Notes: a model not told the origin generated them from the sequence alone. Shown: positions 8,894-17,370, counted from the first letter of the stretch. The stretch: DNA of 64,000 nucleotides from JAAXKN01 sp036261625 (GCA_036261625.1 DATAKL010000037.1:36315-100314), one strand, 5' to 3'. Made by a program: numbers and translations.

Positions 8894-9844
8894 TCAGCTT
8901 ACAATAAGACTTTTCTCTTTTTTGAGCATATCCTTAGGGACAGACTTTAATATCTCTTCTTCAAGGGCAGATATAATATGTTTTTTCAGGTAAGCCCTCA
9001 AGTACACCAGGCTTATCTCGCGCTTGGGCACGGGTGAGTGGAATTCGCGCACATACATTTCTTTTTTTGCCCTATCAATGTCCCTTGCGGCAAGGTAGGG
9101 AAGAAGCGTCATGCCGAAATTTTTTTCCACTAGTTTTTTTAAGGTATCCAGATTTCCCCCTTCAATGCGCAGCAGGTTTGGAGAAAGATCTTTCCCCTCC
9201 CGGGTCTTCTCGTCCTTGCAGAGCTGAAGCGTGTGGCCTCTGAAGCAGTGCCCTTCTTTTAAGAGGAGCATATCCTGCGCTGAAAGATCTTCCGGCGAGA
9301 TCTTCTTCTTGTGGAAAAGCCTGTGGTCGCGTGATATGTAGGCTACAAAAGGCTCATAGAACAGAGGCTTTTCAATCAGGTCGTTCTGATATAAGGGAGT
9401 GGCCATAAGGCCCAGATCTATTTCCTCTTTTCTTAGTTTCTCCAGGATCTGATCGGTCTGTATCTCATCAATTATCATATCCACCTTGGGATAATTCTTC
9501 AGGAAAGAATCCAGAAAAAGGGGCAGCAGATACGGGGCTACGGTGGGAATTACCCCCAGGCGCAATGTGCCGGAGATTTCATTCGACTCAACTTCAATTA
9601 TATCCTGTATGCGTGCGGCTTCCTGGAGCGTGCGCCTGGCCTGCTCTATTATAGAGCGCCCTATATCCGTAGGGGCTACGGGCTGTTTGCTGCGGTCGAA
9701 TATAAGAACGCCCAGCTCTTCCTCGAGCTTCTGGATCTGCATGCTGAGCGTGGGCTGTGTAACGAAGCAGTGCCTGGCCGCAGTTGCAAAGTGCCTGTAG
9801 TTATCCACGGCAACTATATAAGAAAGCTGAATTAAAGAAACCAT
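8894..9844 (-). CDS. oxyR: OxyR-type LysR hydrogen-peroxide sensor and activator
   Basis: A 316-aa LysR-type regulator. The N-terminal helix-turn-helix covers residues ~1-60 (HFATAARHCFVTQPTLSMQIQ). The effector domain carries Cys200 and Cys209 in KEGHCFRGHTLQLC, at the same positions and spacing as the redox cysteines of E. coli OxyR (199 and 208), which form a disulfide on contact with H2O2. It is divergently transcribed from ahpC-ahpD, the classic target arrangement, and the 200-bp gap holds an OxyR-like half-site. Expected role: activate peroxide-scavenging genes when oxidised, possibly with autoregulation through the shared intergenic region. Confidence 0.93.
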   Translation of the reverse strand: MVSLIQLSYIVAVDNYRHFATAARHCFVTQPTLSMQIQKLEEELGVLIFDRSKQPVAPTDIGRSIIEQARRTLQEAARIQDIIEVESNEISGTLRLGVIPTVAPYLLPLFLDSFLKNYPKVDMIIDEIQTDQILEKLRKEEIDLGLMATPLYQNDLIEKPLFYEPFVAYISRDHRLFHKKKISPEDLSAQDMLLLKEGHCFRGHTLQLCKDEKTREGKDLSPNLLRIEGGNLDTLKKLVEKNFGMTLLPYLAARDIDRAKKEMYVREFHSPVPKREISLVYLRAYLKKHIISALEEEILKSVPKDMLKKEKSLIVS

Positions 9845-9904
9845 AATACACCATTTTAATTTTACTTAATATAAAAGTAACCTAACGGGCACTTAAAATC
9901 AATG

Positions 9905-9919
9905 ATAGAATTTATCTAT
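9905..9919 (+). promoter_or_regulatory. Candidate OxyR-binding half-site
   Basis: ATAG-N7-CTAT at 9905-9919, a perfect match to the outer tetranucleotides of the OxyR consensus. It is centred about 64 bp upstream of the inferred ahpC start of transcription. A second half-site at canonical 7-bp spacing is not clearly visible. Confidence 0.6.
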
Positions 9920-9940
9920 AGGATCATAAAAACAATCAAT

Positions 9941-9969
9941 TTGATTTATCGGGCGCAGGGCAATATATT
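9941..9969 (+). promoter_or_regulatory. Candidate ahpC promoter
   Basis: TTGATT (9941-9946) and TATATT (9964-9969) are separated by 17 bp. This would place transcription start near 9976 and give a ~70-nt leader before ahpC, with the OxyR half-site just upstream of the -35 element. Confidence 0.5.
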
Positions 9970-10048
9970 AGTACCATAACGAATGGATATTTTAATAAAA
10001 ATATCTCTTACTTAAAATTCTGTAATACAAATACAAATGGAGGAAAAA

Positions 10049-10591
10049 ATGTTAACTGTTGGTGCAAAATTCCCGGAATTCAAAAAGAAGAGTGTAGTTT
10101 CAATTGAAAACGGAAAAGAGTTTCAGGAAGTCTCTTCTAATGATCATAAAAGCAAAAATGAGTGGATGGTAATGTTCTGGTATCCGAAAGATTTTACTTT
10201 TGTCTGCCCCACCGAAATTGCCGAATTCAATAAAAATTATGAGGAGTTCCGCGACAGGGATGCCATGTTAATCGGCGCTTCCACCGATTCGGAGTATGTA
10301 CACCTTGCCTGGAGAAAACATCATGATGACTTAAGCGATCTTAAGTTCCCGCTTCTGGCAGATACATCCAAGTCGCTTGCCGAGGAACTGGGAATTCTGG
10401 AGGCAAATGAGAAGATTGCCTACAGGGCAACTTTCATCGTCGATCCCGAGGGCGTTATAAGGTTCGTATCTGTAAACGATTTAAGCGTAGGACGCAATGT
10501 AAAGGAAGTCTTAAGAGTTCTCGATGCATTGCAGACAGACGAACTCTGCCCGTGCAACTGGCAGAAGGGCCAGGCTACACTGAACGGATAA
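10049..10591 (+). CDS. ahpC: Alkyl hydroperoxide reductase C, typical 2-Cys peroxiredoxin
   Basis: 180 aa. The peroxidatic cysteine is C53 in DFTFVCPTEIAEF, the standard peroxiredoxin motif. The resolving cysteine is in the C-terminal ELCPCNWQKG (C167 or C169), the arrangement of AhpC enzymes paired with AhpD instead of AhpF. It reduces H2O2, organic peroxides and peroxynitrite in the cytosol. An ATG at 10037 is also in frame, but GGAGG at 10039-10043 overlaps it and is spaced 5 nt from the ATG at 10049, which is therefore the better start. It is followed by ahpD 91 bp later and preceded by divergent oxyR, so peroxide induction is expected. Confidence 0.95.
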   Translation: MLTVGAKFPEFKKKSVVSIENGKEFQEVSSNDHKSKNEWMVMFWYPKDFTFVCPTEIAEFNKNYEEFRDRDAMLIGASTDSEYVHLAWRKHHDDLSDLKFPLLADTSKSLAEELGILEANEKIAYRATFIVDPEGVIRFVSVNDLSVGRNVKEVLRVLDALQTDELCPCNWQKGQATLNG

Positions 10592-10611
10592 TCTCAGGGG
10601 AAAGTTTTAAG

Positions 10612-10637
10612 GGGACAGCCTGTGAAAAAGCTGTCCC
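10612..10637 (+). terminator. Hairpin between ahpC and ahpD
   Basis: Stem GGGACAGC / GCTGTCCC (10612-10619 and 10630-10637) with a 10-nt loop, without a convincing U-run. It may be a partial terminator or an mRNA-stability element that sets ahpC above ahpD. Confidence 0.4.
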
Positions 10638-10682
10638 TTACTTCCAAAAAATACTTTTAACGAATAAAACCAGAAAACAAAA

Positions 10683-11264
10683 ATGTCATTACAGGAAACA
10701 AAACAAGATCTTCTGAAGGATCTTAAAATTGATGAGACTAAAAGATTTACCTCACTCGATGCCATGGTGCAGGGAGATACACGTTATCTGAGGGATTTGA
10801 GAATTAACGTGAAAAATACGCTCGGCTCGGAGAATATTTCACCCAAGGAGGCATACCTCCTGGCTCTGGCTGTTTCGTCAAATGAAAAAAACGAGGTTCT
10901 TAAGTGCTCCTTTACAGATTATGCAAAAGAGCTGGGTGCCTCGGAGGCTGAGGTTGCAGAGATACATGCCTGCGCCTCCATGCTTTCGGTAAACAATGTT
11001 CTCTACCGCTTCAGGCACTTTGCAAAGCATGAAGCCTATAATAATATGCCGGCAGGCATTAAGATGAATGTTATGATGAACCCGGTCCTCGGAAAGGAAT
11101 TCTTCGAACTGGTAAGCCTGGCAGTTTCAGCCGTAAACGGCTGCGAAAGCTGTGTTATGTCGCATGAGGCTTCGGTAAGAAATCTCGGGACATCGGAGGC
11201 CAGGATATTCGATGCAATAAGGCTTGCTTCAGTAATAAGGGGGCTTTCAGCAGTAATTCACTAA
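10683..11264 (+). CDS. ahpD: AhpD-like alkylhydroperoxidase (carboxymuconolactone decarboxylase family)
   Basis: 193 aa, all-alpha AhpD fold. The catalytic site is NGCESCVMSHEAS: C154-x2-C157-x3-H161, the AhpD thiol pair and proton-relay His. AhpD works as the reductase adaptor for AhpC, passing electrons from a lipoyl/dihydrolipoamide source in the mycobacterial system, and has weak peroxidase activity of its own. Its position directly after ahpC, plus the CPC-type tail of that AhpC, supports pairing. No ahpF is nearby. A strong hairpin terminator follows at 11323. Confidence 0.92.
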   Translation: MSLQETKQDLLKDLKIDETKRFTSLDAMVQGDTRYLRDLRINVKNTLGSENISPKEAYLLALAVSSNEKNEVLKCSFTDYAKELGASEAEVAEIHACASMLSVNNVLYRFRHFAKHEAYNNMPAGIKMNVMMNPVLGKEFFELVSLAVSAVNGCESCVMSHEASVRNLGTSEARIFDAIRLASVIRGLSAVIH

Positions 11265-11322
11265 AGGCAGATAGTTTGTCAGTTTCTTAAAGCTTTTTTA
11301 TTAACCTCTGATTAATAAAATC

Positions 11323-11364
11323 ACCGTCGTCTTCCCGCGTAACCTGAGAAGGCGGCGGTTTTTA
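11323..11364 (+). terminator. Rho-independent terminator after ahpD
   Basis: Arms ACCGTCGTCTTC (11323-11334) and GAAGGCGGCGGT (11348-11359) pair along 12 bp with two G-U pairs, followed by a T-rich stretch TTTTATTT. Confidence 0.8.
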
Positions 11365-11384
11365 TTTCTCCCCCCGGAATCATC

Positions 11385-12329
11385 TTATTCTTCAGAACCT
11401 TCTTCTTTTACTGCTCCCATGAGGAATTCCTCTGCCCTGAAAAATATATCCTTGTGAGAGGCTCCATGAATGATCGTCTGATTAAACAGCGGCATGTTCT
11501 TCAGGTACTTAACTGGAATATTTTTCTCCCATACAGTGTCCTTACTTCCAATTACCTGACGCACAGGTACATTGACACGGACGTTTTCACCGAGACTTAT
11601 ATTCTCTTTCATGAAAACCGAGCGGACCTGAAGGAACATCGACTTTATCATGCTTCTTTTCATTTTCCTGAGTATTCTGATCTGTGCCCATATGTAGCCG
11701 GGAATTGTCCTGATGCTATAAACAAAGTCCAGATCCACGTACCCCTCATAATGTGCACGTCCGGCAAAAAGCCAAATAATAAATTTAATTGCAGGAATAA
11801 GGATGCCGAGCCTGAAGGGGAGACTCAGGCTTCCCTTTGTAATTGTAAGAAGTGGACCGGATGCAAGGAGTATGACCTTTTCAACTCTTTTGTCAATTGA
11901 GGCATGGGTAAGCGCAATGGGCCCTCCGTATGAAGAGGCAATAACGCTGATGGGCTCCGCGATTTTCATTTCGTCTAAAAGGAGTTTCATATCCCGGGCA
12001 AGCTCATCTGTTGTCGTGAGCTCAGTAAAAGGGGAGCTGCTGCCGGCGCCGCGGCGGTCGGGCAGAATAACTTCATCAAAAAAGCCGTTTGTTATAAGCC
12101 ACATTGCCGGGCGCCTTACGATGGAATGATTTCCCGATGCGCCGCCTCCGTGCAGGAATAGCGCCCTGTGTTTATTGTTCCTGTTATTGCAGCAGAGAGT
12201 TTCCGTGTGGAGTCTAATGCCGCCCGGAATAAGATAGTCTCTGACCACTGAGGTGATATTTTTATCTGTAATCTGAGAAAGCATCTTTTGAAGAAGCTTC
12301 ATTGTGAAAAGATATTTCAAGATAAGCAA
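11385..12329 (-). CDS. Alpha/beta-hydrolase
   Basis: 314 aa with the alpha/beta-hydrolase fold. It has an oxyanion region ALFLHGGGASGNH, a PDRRGAGSSSP loop, and the nucleophile elbow in IASSYGGPIAL (A-x-S-x-G-G). The C-terminal His is probably in IIHGASHKDIFF and the acid in QVIGSKDTVW. These give a Ser-Asp-His triad typical of esterases and related hydrolases; the substrate is not predictable. Several Met codons lie in the first 15 residues (M1, M10, M16), so the start may be up to 45 nt downstream. It is monocistronic and convergent with ahpD. Confidence 0.78.
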   Translation of the reverse strand: MLILKYLFTMKLLQKMLSQITDKNITSVVRDYLIPGGIRLHTETLCCNNRNNKHRALFLHGGGASGNHSIVRRPAMWLITNGFFDEVILPDRRGAGSSSPFTELTTTDELARDMKLLLDEMKIAEPISVIASSYGGPIALTHASIDKRVEKVILLASGPLLTITKGSLSLPFRLGILIPAIKFIIWLFAGRAHYEGYVDLDFVYSIRTIPGYIWAQIRILRKMKRSMIKSMFLQVRSVFMKENISLGENVRVNVPVRQVIGSKDTVWEKNIPVKYLKNMPLFNQTIIHGASHKDIFFRAEEFLMGAVKEEGSEE

Positions 12330-12352
12330 TTTTTAGGAAAGCTGTTATAATG

Positions 12353-12386
12353 AAAAAAGGGCGGGACTTATAGTTAAAGCCCGCCC
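12353..12386 (-). terminator. Rho-independent terminator of the sigma/anti-sigma operon
   Basis: Arms GGGCGGG (12359-12365) and CCCGCCC (12380-12386) with a 14-nt loop. Read on the minus strand the stem is followed by CCTTTTTTCATT. It ends the minus-strand operon whose last gene stops at 12398. Confidence 0.85.
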
Positions 12387-12397
12387 GTAAGAATATT

Positions 12398-13054
12398 TTA
12401 CCACTCTGTAGCCTCATCCTCCCCGGTCAGGTCGTTAAGTCTGTTCTGAATTATCTTATCCTTATTTTTCCGTCTTTCATCCAGAGTTTTGTTTAGTTCA
12501 GAGAGCCTGCCTTCAAGGTCCTTAACCTCTTCTTTACGGCTTTCCTCACGGAGCTCAAAGAGTTCGGAGAGCTTGCTCTGCAGGTTCTGCTTTATCTTTT
12601 CACGTTCAGATTTATCGGCCTTACTATACTCAAGTCCCATCGATTCAGTTTCTATTTCGAGCTCTGTAATTTTTTTCATGCGCTCCTGGGCTTCCTTGCT
12701 TCTTTTGCCGAATATGGGGAATTCAAAATTCCTGAACTGGTTATCCATTAGGAGCTGATGGTATTTTAACTTGCTGAGCTTCTTAATCTTTTCCATCTCT
12801 TTTTTAAGTCTGGGCTTAAGATCTTCAAGAATTCTTCTTTCCTGCTCAAGGGAAACCTTAATTTCTGGAATATGGATCTCGGGTATATAAATATCAGGTA
12901 TCTCTATAATAGTATCGTTTGAGTCTGCATTTTCAATGACACGGATCTTTTCAGGATGACTTGGGGGCTTGGGACTCTTTGTCTTCTCCTGTGCCCAGAG
13001 GCAGGAGGAGGCAAGCATTAAGGATGTAATTAAAATTAGTTTGATCGTTTTCAT
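12398..13054 (-). CDS. Secreted coiled-coil protein of the ECF sigma operon
   Basis: 218 aa with a cleavable signal peptide (basic start, LILITSLMLASSCLWA, cut expected after AQE or WAQ). The rest is strongly charged: residues ~30-60 are rich in short I-P-E-I-(Y/H) repeats, and residues ~65-210 are a long Glu/Lys-rich helical region that should form a coiled coil. There is no recognised domain. It is the third gene after an ECF sigma factor and its anti-sigma factor, so it probably acts in the periplasm in the response or in signal sensing. It could resemble Spy/CpxP-like periplasmic stress proteins in general shape, but I see no LTxxQ motifs to support that family. Confidence 0.65.
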   Translation of the reverse strand: MKTIKLILITSLMLASSCLWAQEKTKSPKPPSHPEKIRVIENADSNDTIIEIPDIYIPEIHIPEIKVSLEQERRILEDLKPRLKKEMEKIKKLSKLKYHQLLMDNQFRNFEFPIFGKRSKEAQERMKKITELEIETESMGLEYSKADKSEREKIKQNLQSKLSELFELREESRKEEVKDLEGRLSELNKTLDERRKNKDKIIQNRLNDLTGEDEATEW

Positions 13055-13090
13055 ATTAACTCCGGTATTTAATAAATTAAATTTCTTTTT

Positions 13091-13792
13091 TTACATGGCC
13101 GATTTATCTATGTCCGCCGTAAGCCACTGCATCTTACGCCTTAAGGCTATTGCCTGAAGAGTAAAGCCGTCAAGCCTGATATATCTTTCTTTTTTAATTC
13201 TGATTCCGGTTATAGAGCGCTTCATCTGCCTTATGGCTGAAGAAGTGGATTTATCATTCCATTCATATTTTACAGGCACAACTTCACTTTTCCCCCAACC
13301 GGTCCCGAGCCCGGATGCATCGTCATTATTTCCAGCTGCGGCAATACTGTTTCCCTTACTTTCCGCAGGAGGGGAGCTCCGGACTTCAACGGGGGAGGGA
13401 GTTTTCCCCGGATGGAGGTTTTCAGGTTTATACATAAAGAAAAGTATTATCACTACGGCAGAAAAAGCCAGGCCTCCGAAAGCGAATTTCCTGATAAAAC
13501 CCGCTGAAGTTGTTTCAAAAAGAGAATCCAGGAGTTTAGACACTGCACGGTTAAATCTGTTTTTCTTAACTGCTTTACTTACCATCCTGTTAAAGGTTTC
13601 CTCTTCCAGGTCTTCCATCGGAATCGTTTCGTAGAGAGAAAGTGTCTCGCCTGCCTCCTGAAGCCGGGTACTGCAAATCGTGCAGCCGTGCAGGTGCCTT
13701 TCCCAGAAAACGATCTCCACATCAGGCATCTCACGGTCCATGAACTGCCACAATTTCCTTTCAAATTCCTCACAAATCAGTTTAGATTGCAT
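13091..13792 (-). CDS. Zinc-finger anti-sigma factor (membrane)
   Basis: 233 aa. N-terminal zinc-finger of the anti-sigma (zf-HC2) type: an early Cys in CEEF, then HLHGCTIC (H-x3-C-x2-C), which binds the partner ECF sigma factor. One membrane helix lies at about residues 124-142 (FAFGGLAFSAVVIILFF). The C-terminal part is periplasmic, Pro/Ser/Gly-rich, without a known sensor domain. The start codon lies 11 bp inside the end of the sigma gene, the usual translational coupling of a sigma/anti-sigma pair. Expected function is to hold the sigma factor at the membrane until an envelope signal releases it. Confidence 0.85.
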   Translation of the reverse strand: MQSKLICEEFERKLWQFMDREMPDVEIVFWERHLHGCTICSTRLQEAGETLSLYETIPMEDLEEETFNRMVSKAVKKNRFNRAVSKLLDSLFETTSAGFIRKFAFGGLAFSAVVIILFFMYKPENLHPGKTPSPVEVRSSPPAESKGNSIAAAGNNDDASGLGTGWGKSEVVPVKYEWNDKSTSSAIRQMKRSITGIRIKKERYIRLDGFTLQAIALRRKMQWLTADIDKSAM

Positions 13793-14333
13793 TTTTCTTC
13801 CTCAATGCCCTTTTTATTTTATCCACCGCATAGTGCATATGTCCTAAAACAGTATTCAAAGGCTGCCCGGTAAGTTCAGAAATCTCCTTAAAGCTCATTC
13901 CGCTATGTTCACGCAAAAGGAAGACCTCTTTCTGTTTTTCCGGTAGGCCGCCTATTATTCTATCGAGTATTTCCTTAAGTTCATTGACCACGCATTCAGA
14001 GTAAGGATTGCTTTCCGAAGGCTGCAGCTCCGGCTCCTCAGGATGGAAAAAGTTTTTCCTTATGTTATTTTTCCTGATTAAGTCCATTGCAGCGTTGTGA
14101 GCTATGGAAAAAAGCCAGGAGGAAAAGCGGTCCTTATGGTCATATTTCCCGATTGCTTTCCATACCTTAATGAGCGTCTCCTGGAAGGCGTCTTCGGCCG
14201 TCATCCTGTCTCCTGTAAGTCGAAGGAGATAGGAATAAAGCTGCCTGCGGTAAGCTTTAACCAGCTCACGGAAAGCCGAATGCTCGCCCTGACGGCACTT
14301 TTCAATTAGTAAGTCTTCCAGAATTTTCTCCAT
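13782..14333 (-). CDS. ECF-type RNA polymerase sigma factor
   Basis: 183 aa with the two conserved sigma-70 regions of the ECF class. Region 2 includes YSYLLRLTGDRMTAEDAFQETLIKVWK and SSWLFSIAHNAAMDLIR. Region 4 includes LPEKQKEVFLLREHSGMSFKEISE, a helix-turn-helix that binds the -35 element. It overlaps the following anti-sigma gene, forming an operon with it and a secreted coiled-coil protein, so it is likely controlled by envelope stress. Upstream (14387-14406) is a run of about eleven A followed by five T, which may belong to its own promoter region; no clear target-promoter motif was recognised. Confidence 0.92.
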   Translation of the reverse strand: MEKILEDLLIEKCRQGEHSAFRELVKAYRRQLYSYLLRLTGDRMTAEDAFQETLIKVWKAIGKYDHKDRFSSWLFSIAHNAAMDLIRKNNIRKNFFHPEEPELQPSESNPYSECVVNELKEILDRIIGGLPEKQKEVFLLREHSGMSFKEISELTGQPLNTVLGHMHYAVDKIKRALRKKNAI

Positions 14334-14609
14334 AATCAGCTGTTTTCTGTTTATGTAAACGTCTCAGGTGAAAAAATATTGTGCCGGGTAAAAAAAAAAA
14401 TTTTTACGCCGGAAGCACTTGTTGTCTTCTTCCTGATATTATGACGCCTGAAAGGAAAAAATGTTTGCTTAACGCACTGAAAAAGGGAAATTAAGCTCTG
14501 AAATAGTGAAAGTGACGCGTGCTACAAAGAGGAATAGATGCCTTGTATTTTATGGTAAATATGAATACTATAATAAAACATATGATTATATAGTAAAGAA
14601 GAGAGGATA

Positions 14610-15023
14610 ATGAACAAGAACATATTTATCACAGATTTCGACATGAAAAGATTTAACTGGCTGATTTCGAACTCATACCGTTTCAACAATCCTGATAAAG
14701 AGCACCTCCTGGAATTACAAAATGAACTTATGAAAGCTGTAGTAGTACAGCCGCAGGAGATTCCTTCGGATGTAGTGACTATGAGTTCCAGGGTGCGCAT
14801 CAGATATCTCGATACACAGGAGGAAAAGACCTTTACACTGGTTTTCCCCTTTGACGCCGACGATAGCCAGAATAAGCTTTCCATACTTGCACCTTTGGGT
14901 GTAGCCGTAATAGGATCGAGAATAGGCGATGAGGTGGCTTGGGAAATGCGGGATGGAAAAAGAAAAATAAGGATTGAGGAAATTATCTATCAGCCTGAAG
15001 CTGCAGGTTATTACTACGTTTAA
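14610..15023 (+). CDS. Rnk-like GreA/GreB-family transcription factor
   Basis: 137 aa. The C-terminal two-thirds match the GreA/GreB C-terminal (FKBP-like) domain as found in Rnk. There is a short N-terminal helical part instead of the long Gre coiled coil, and then VVTMSSRVRIRYLDT, FTLVFPFDAD and LSILAPLGVAVIGSRIGDEV, the characteristic end block of the family. Rnk-type proteins bind RNA polymerase near the secondary channel but do not stimulate transcript cleavage as Gre factors do. GAGAGGA precedes the ATG. It stands alone and is convergent with the decarboxylase gene across a hairpin. Confidence 0.83.
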   Translation: MNKNIFITDFDMKRFNWLISNSYRFNNPDKEHLLELQNELMKAVVVQPQEIPSDVVTMSSRVRIRYLDTQEEKTFTLVFPFDADDSQNKLSILAPLGVAVIGSRIGDEVAWEMRDGKRKIRIEEIIYQPEAAGYYYV

Positions 15024-15059
15024 CAGGCAAACTGATAAAGCTAATTAACAAGGCAGAAA

Positions 15060-15106
15060 AAGCATCCTTTCGCTAAAGGCAAAGCTAAAAAGGCAAAAGG
15101 ATGCTT
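15060..15106. terminator. Bidirectional hairpin between convergent genes
   Basis: Perfect 11-bp stem AAGCATCCTTT / AAAGGATGCTT (15060-15070 and 15096-15106) with a 25-nt loop, placed between the stops of the Rnk-like gene and the decarboxylase. It lacks an immediate U-run, so its strength is uncertain. Confidence 0.5.
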
Positions 15107-15116
15107 ATCCTGTTTT

Positions 15117-16589
15117 TCAGCCCTTCTCAAGCTCCCGCACAAGTTCCCTTATATAAAAATAGTCATTCAGAGCCGGCCAGTGCTTCATAAACACCGCCCT
15201 TAAGGCAGAGAGATTTTCGTTATTTCTGTTTGTATATCCCGGAAGAGCAGCCTTTGCCAGATGCGGCGGAATGACAAACTTGGAAATTATAAATTCAGGC
15301 GTCCCGGCTTCAACTGAAAGCCTAGTATAAATTCCGAGCGTCTTCTTGTTCAGCTCTGAAATATCCCTGTCTTCTGTTTTTGTGTAGAAGCAGTTGATAT
15401 CAAGGTCGGGCGTGTTTAAGTTTTCAAGTGACCCTGATTCTTTAATCAGCTCATGAAATTTTGCTGAGGCAGAAAGAGAATTTCTTACAAGCTCCCCCAT
15501 ACCTGAAGCAACAGGGGGCATTACCTTGTATGTCAGATAGCATGCAGCAGCCATAGCGCCCGGGCGCGAACCCTCGAGGCTGAACATGCCGATGTTCGGT
15601 TTATCCTGCTTGTGGTAAGTATAGGGTGCCGTGTTAAGAAGAACATTCCGGAGCTCCTCGTTTTTATAAAGCACTGCGCCGGCGCCGTAGGAGATGAGCC
15701 CGTGCTTGTGCGGATCTACAGTTATGCTGTCTGCCTGTCCAAGAAGCGACATCTGCCTGTAGGTATATTCACTTAAGCTCATTTTCTCCAGGCTGTAAGG
15801 CATTATGTTAAAGTTATCGTCCAGCGTAACGCTTCTTACAAAGCCGCCGTATGCTGCATCTACGTGAAGGTGAAAATTGTATTTCTTTTTCAGTTCAAGG
15901 AGCGCTTCTATATCATCCACGCTCCCGGTGCCCGTGGAACCCAGGTTTGCCATTACAAGCATGGCCTTATGTTTCTTCAGTTCACTTTCAAGAACTTCTG
16001 TGTTCATTCTGAAATTTCTGTCTGCCGGAATTTCCTTATAGTCCTTAATTGCAAGTATCTGGCAGATTCTTTTCCAGGAGTAGTGGCTTACTTCTGAAAA
16101 GTAGACATAGCCCTCTTTGTAAAAGTCGCGTGCAGCCCAGAGCGCTTCCATATTAGCCAGTGAGCCTCCGCTTGTAAGGTGCCCCCATCCTGACTTGAGA
16201 CCTGTCATCTTAAGCATTATGTCAACTACTTCCATTTCCATTTCAGTAGTAACGGGTCCTCCTTCATAGGCGTGGTTATTCGGGTTTGAAAGCATGAAGG
16301 CCAGATACCCCAGAACAGTCGGAATAGAAGGATCCTTTACCATCTGCGCTGCGTAGCGGGGATGGAAGTAAGGAAGGCTGCGGCTGCTTCTTTCCAGGAA
16401 TGCCGCCAGCTCACGTTCAAGACTCGGGCTGACTTCAGGCTTTCCTTTGTAGAGCGAATTATCATCTTTATAAAAACTGTTTCTCCACTCTGCCTGAAAA
16501 TCGAGAACCCTTCTAATGAGATCCTTCAGGAGGTCGATGCCTTCGGCCTTGGGCCCCAGGTAAAATGAGAAAATTTCTTCTGTTGTCAT
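15117..16589 (-). CDS. PLP-dependent group II amino-acid decarboxylase
   Basis: 490 aa, fold-type I PLP enzyme of the pyridoxal-dependent decarboxylase family (glutamate / aromatic amino-acid decarboxylases). The cofactor Lys is in ITVDPHKHGLISYGAGA. Other family blocks are GHLTSGGSLANMEAL and HVDAAYGGF, whose Asp contacts the pyridine nitrogen. The product would be an amine plus CO2. Residue patterns do not let me separate Glu, Tyr/Trp or 2,4-diaminobutyrate substrates. It stands alone; it is not part of the NRPS cluster 2 kb away, though it could in principle supply an amine. Confidence 0.85.
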   Translation of the reverse strand: MTTEEIFSFYLGPKAEGIDLLKDLIRRVLDFQAEWRNSFYKDDNSLYKGKPEVSPSLERELAAFLERSSRSLPYFHPRYAAQMVKDPSIPTVLGYLAFMLSNPNNHAYEGGPVTTEMEMEVVDIMLKMTGLKSGWGHLTSGGSLANMEALWAARDFYKEGYVYFSEVSHYSWKRICQILAIKDYKEIPADRNFRMNTEVLESELKKHKAMLVMANLGSTGTGSVDDIEALLELKKKYNFHLHVDAAYGGFVRSVTLDDNFNIMPYSLEKMSLSEYTYRQMSLLGQADSITVDPHKHGLISYGAGAVLYKNEELRNVLLNTAPYTYHKQDKPNIGMFSLEGSRPGAMAAACYLTYKVMPPVASGMGELVRNSLSASAKFHELIKESGSLENLNTPDLDINCFYTKTEDRDISELNKKTLGIYTRLSVEAGTPEFIISKFVIPPHLAKAALPGYTNRNNENLSALRAVFMKHWPALNDYFYIRELVRELEKG

Positions 16590-16736
16590 TCGTCATCCGG
16601 TTTATTAAAATCATTAGCTCAAAATTAAATAAGCAGTCTCTTAAAATCGAGGCGCTAATACGCTAAATTAAGCAAATTTTCAATTTTATATTTTTTAATG
16701 TATCTTTGTACAAATTTAACAATTTTGGAGACCAAT

Positions 16737-17282
16737 GTGAGTTTATACCATTATATTTTGATTCCATTGATGATGTTGTCTTCAGGACCGATACCCAAAA
16801 TAAAGAAGAAGATAAACCATACGGCTCATACCGTAAAAAGAGCTCTTCACCTGGACACCCTTGCCCTAAAACGGGACAGCCTTGCCGCAGTGCAGGCAGA
16901 CAGCCTTTTCGGGTCTGAAACTGGTAAGATCTCTTTTTACGGTAAAAAGCATAAGGGCAGAAAGACCGCAAGCGGTGAAATCTTCGACATAAATGAACTT
17001 ACAGCTGCACATAAAACCTATCCCTTCGGAACGAAGGTCAGGGTTACAAATCTTTCGAACAACAAATCTGTAATATTAAAGATCAACGATCGCCTCCCGA
17101 AAACAAGCCGCCGCATGATTGACGTTTCCTACGGGGCAGCCCGTGAGCTCGGAATGGTGAGAAAAGGACTTGTAAAAGGGGAAGTTACTGTGCTCGAGTG
17201 GGGCGGTTCAAAGTCAAAACAGGATACAGTCAAAGCGCCCGCGGCGAATGTGGTTTTGGAAGAAACAGCAGCCGAAAAGTAA
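16737..17282 (+). CDS. RlpA-like septal ring / lytic transglycosylase-family protein
   Basis: About 181 aa. The core, ISFYGKKHKGRKTASGEIFD ... AAHKTYPFGTKVRVTNLSN, NDRLPKTSRRMIDVSYGAAREL, is the RlpA double-psi beta-barrel. RlpA proteins act on peptidoglycan in the envelope, some as lytic transglycosylases on stem-less glycan. The catalytic-type Asp is present in NDRLP. An ATG at 16698 is in frame, but GGAG at 16727-16730 is spaced 6 nt from a GTG at 16737. That GTG is followed by the hydrophobic YHYILIPLMMLSSG that would serve as an export signal, so the GTG is preferred. There is no C-terminal SPOR domain. The last 18 bp of the gene, stop included, are repeated downstream. Confidence 0.78.
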   Translation: MSLYHYILIPLMMLSSGPIPKIKKKINHTAHTVKRALHLDTLALKRDSLAAVQADSLFGSETGKISFYGKKHKGRKTASGEIFDINELTAAHKTYPFGTKVRVTNLSNNKSVILKINDRLPKTSRRMIDVSYGAARELGMVRKGLVKGEVTVLEWGGSKSKQDTVKAPAANVVLEETAAEK

Positions 17283-17336
17283 ACAGCAGCTGAAAAGTAA
17301 ACAGCAGCTGAAAAGTAAACTGCAGCTGAAAAGTAA
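17265..17336 (+). repeat. 18-bp tandem repeat (4 copies) starting inside the rlpA-like gene end
   Basis: Units at 17265-17282, 17283-17300, 17301-17318 and 17319-17336 (consensus ACAGCAGCTGAAAAGTAA), with a partial fifth. The first unit is the last five codons plus the TAA stop of the RlpA-like gene; the others are untranslated copies, each with the same in-frame stop. Confidence 0.9.
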
Positions 17337-17370
17337 ACTGCATAAATTCTGAAGCAGTAAAAATAAAAAA

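Noticed and set aside
13233..13634. Plus-strand open frame opposite the anti-sigma gene
   Set aside because: It lies in antisense to a well-supported coding gene; low-complexity Ser/Pro content is what such antisense frames give.
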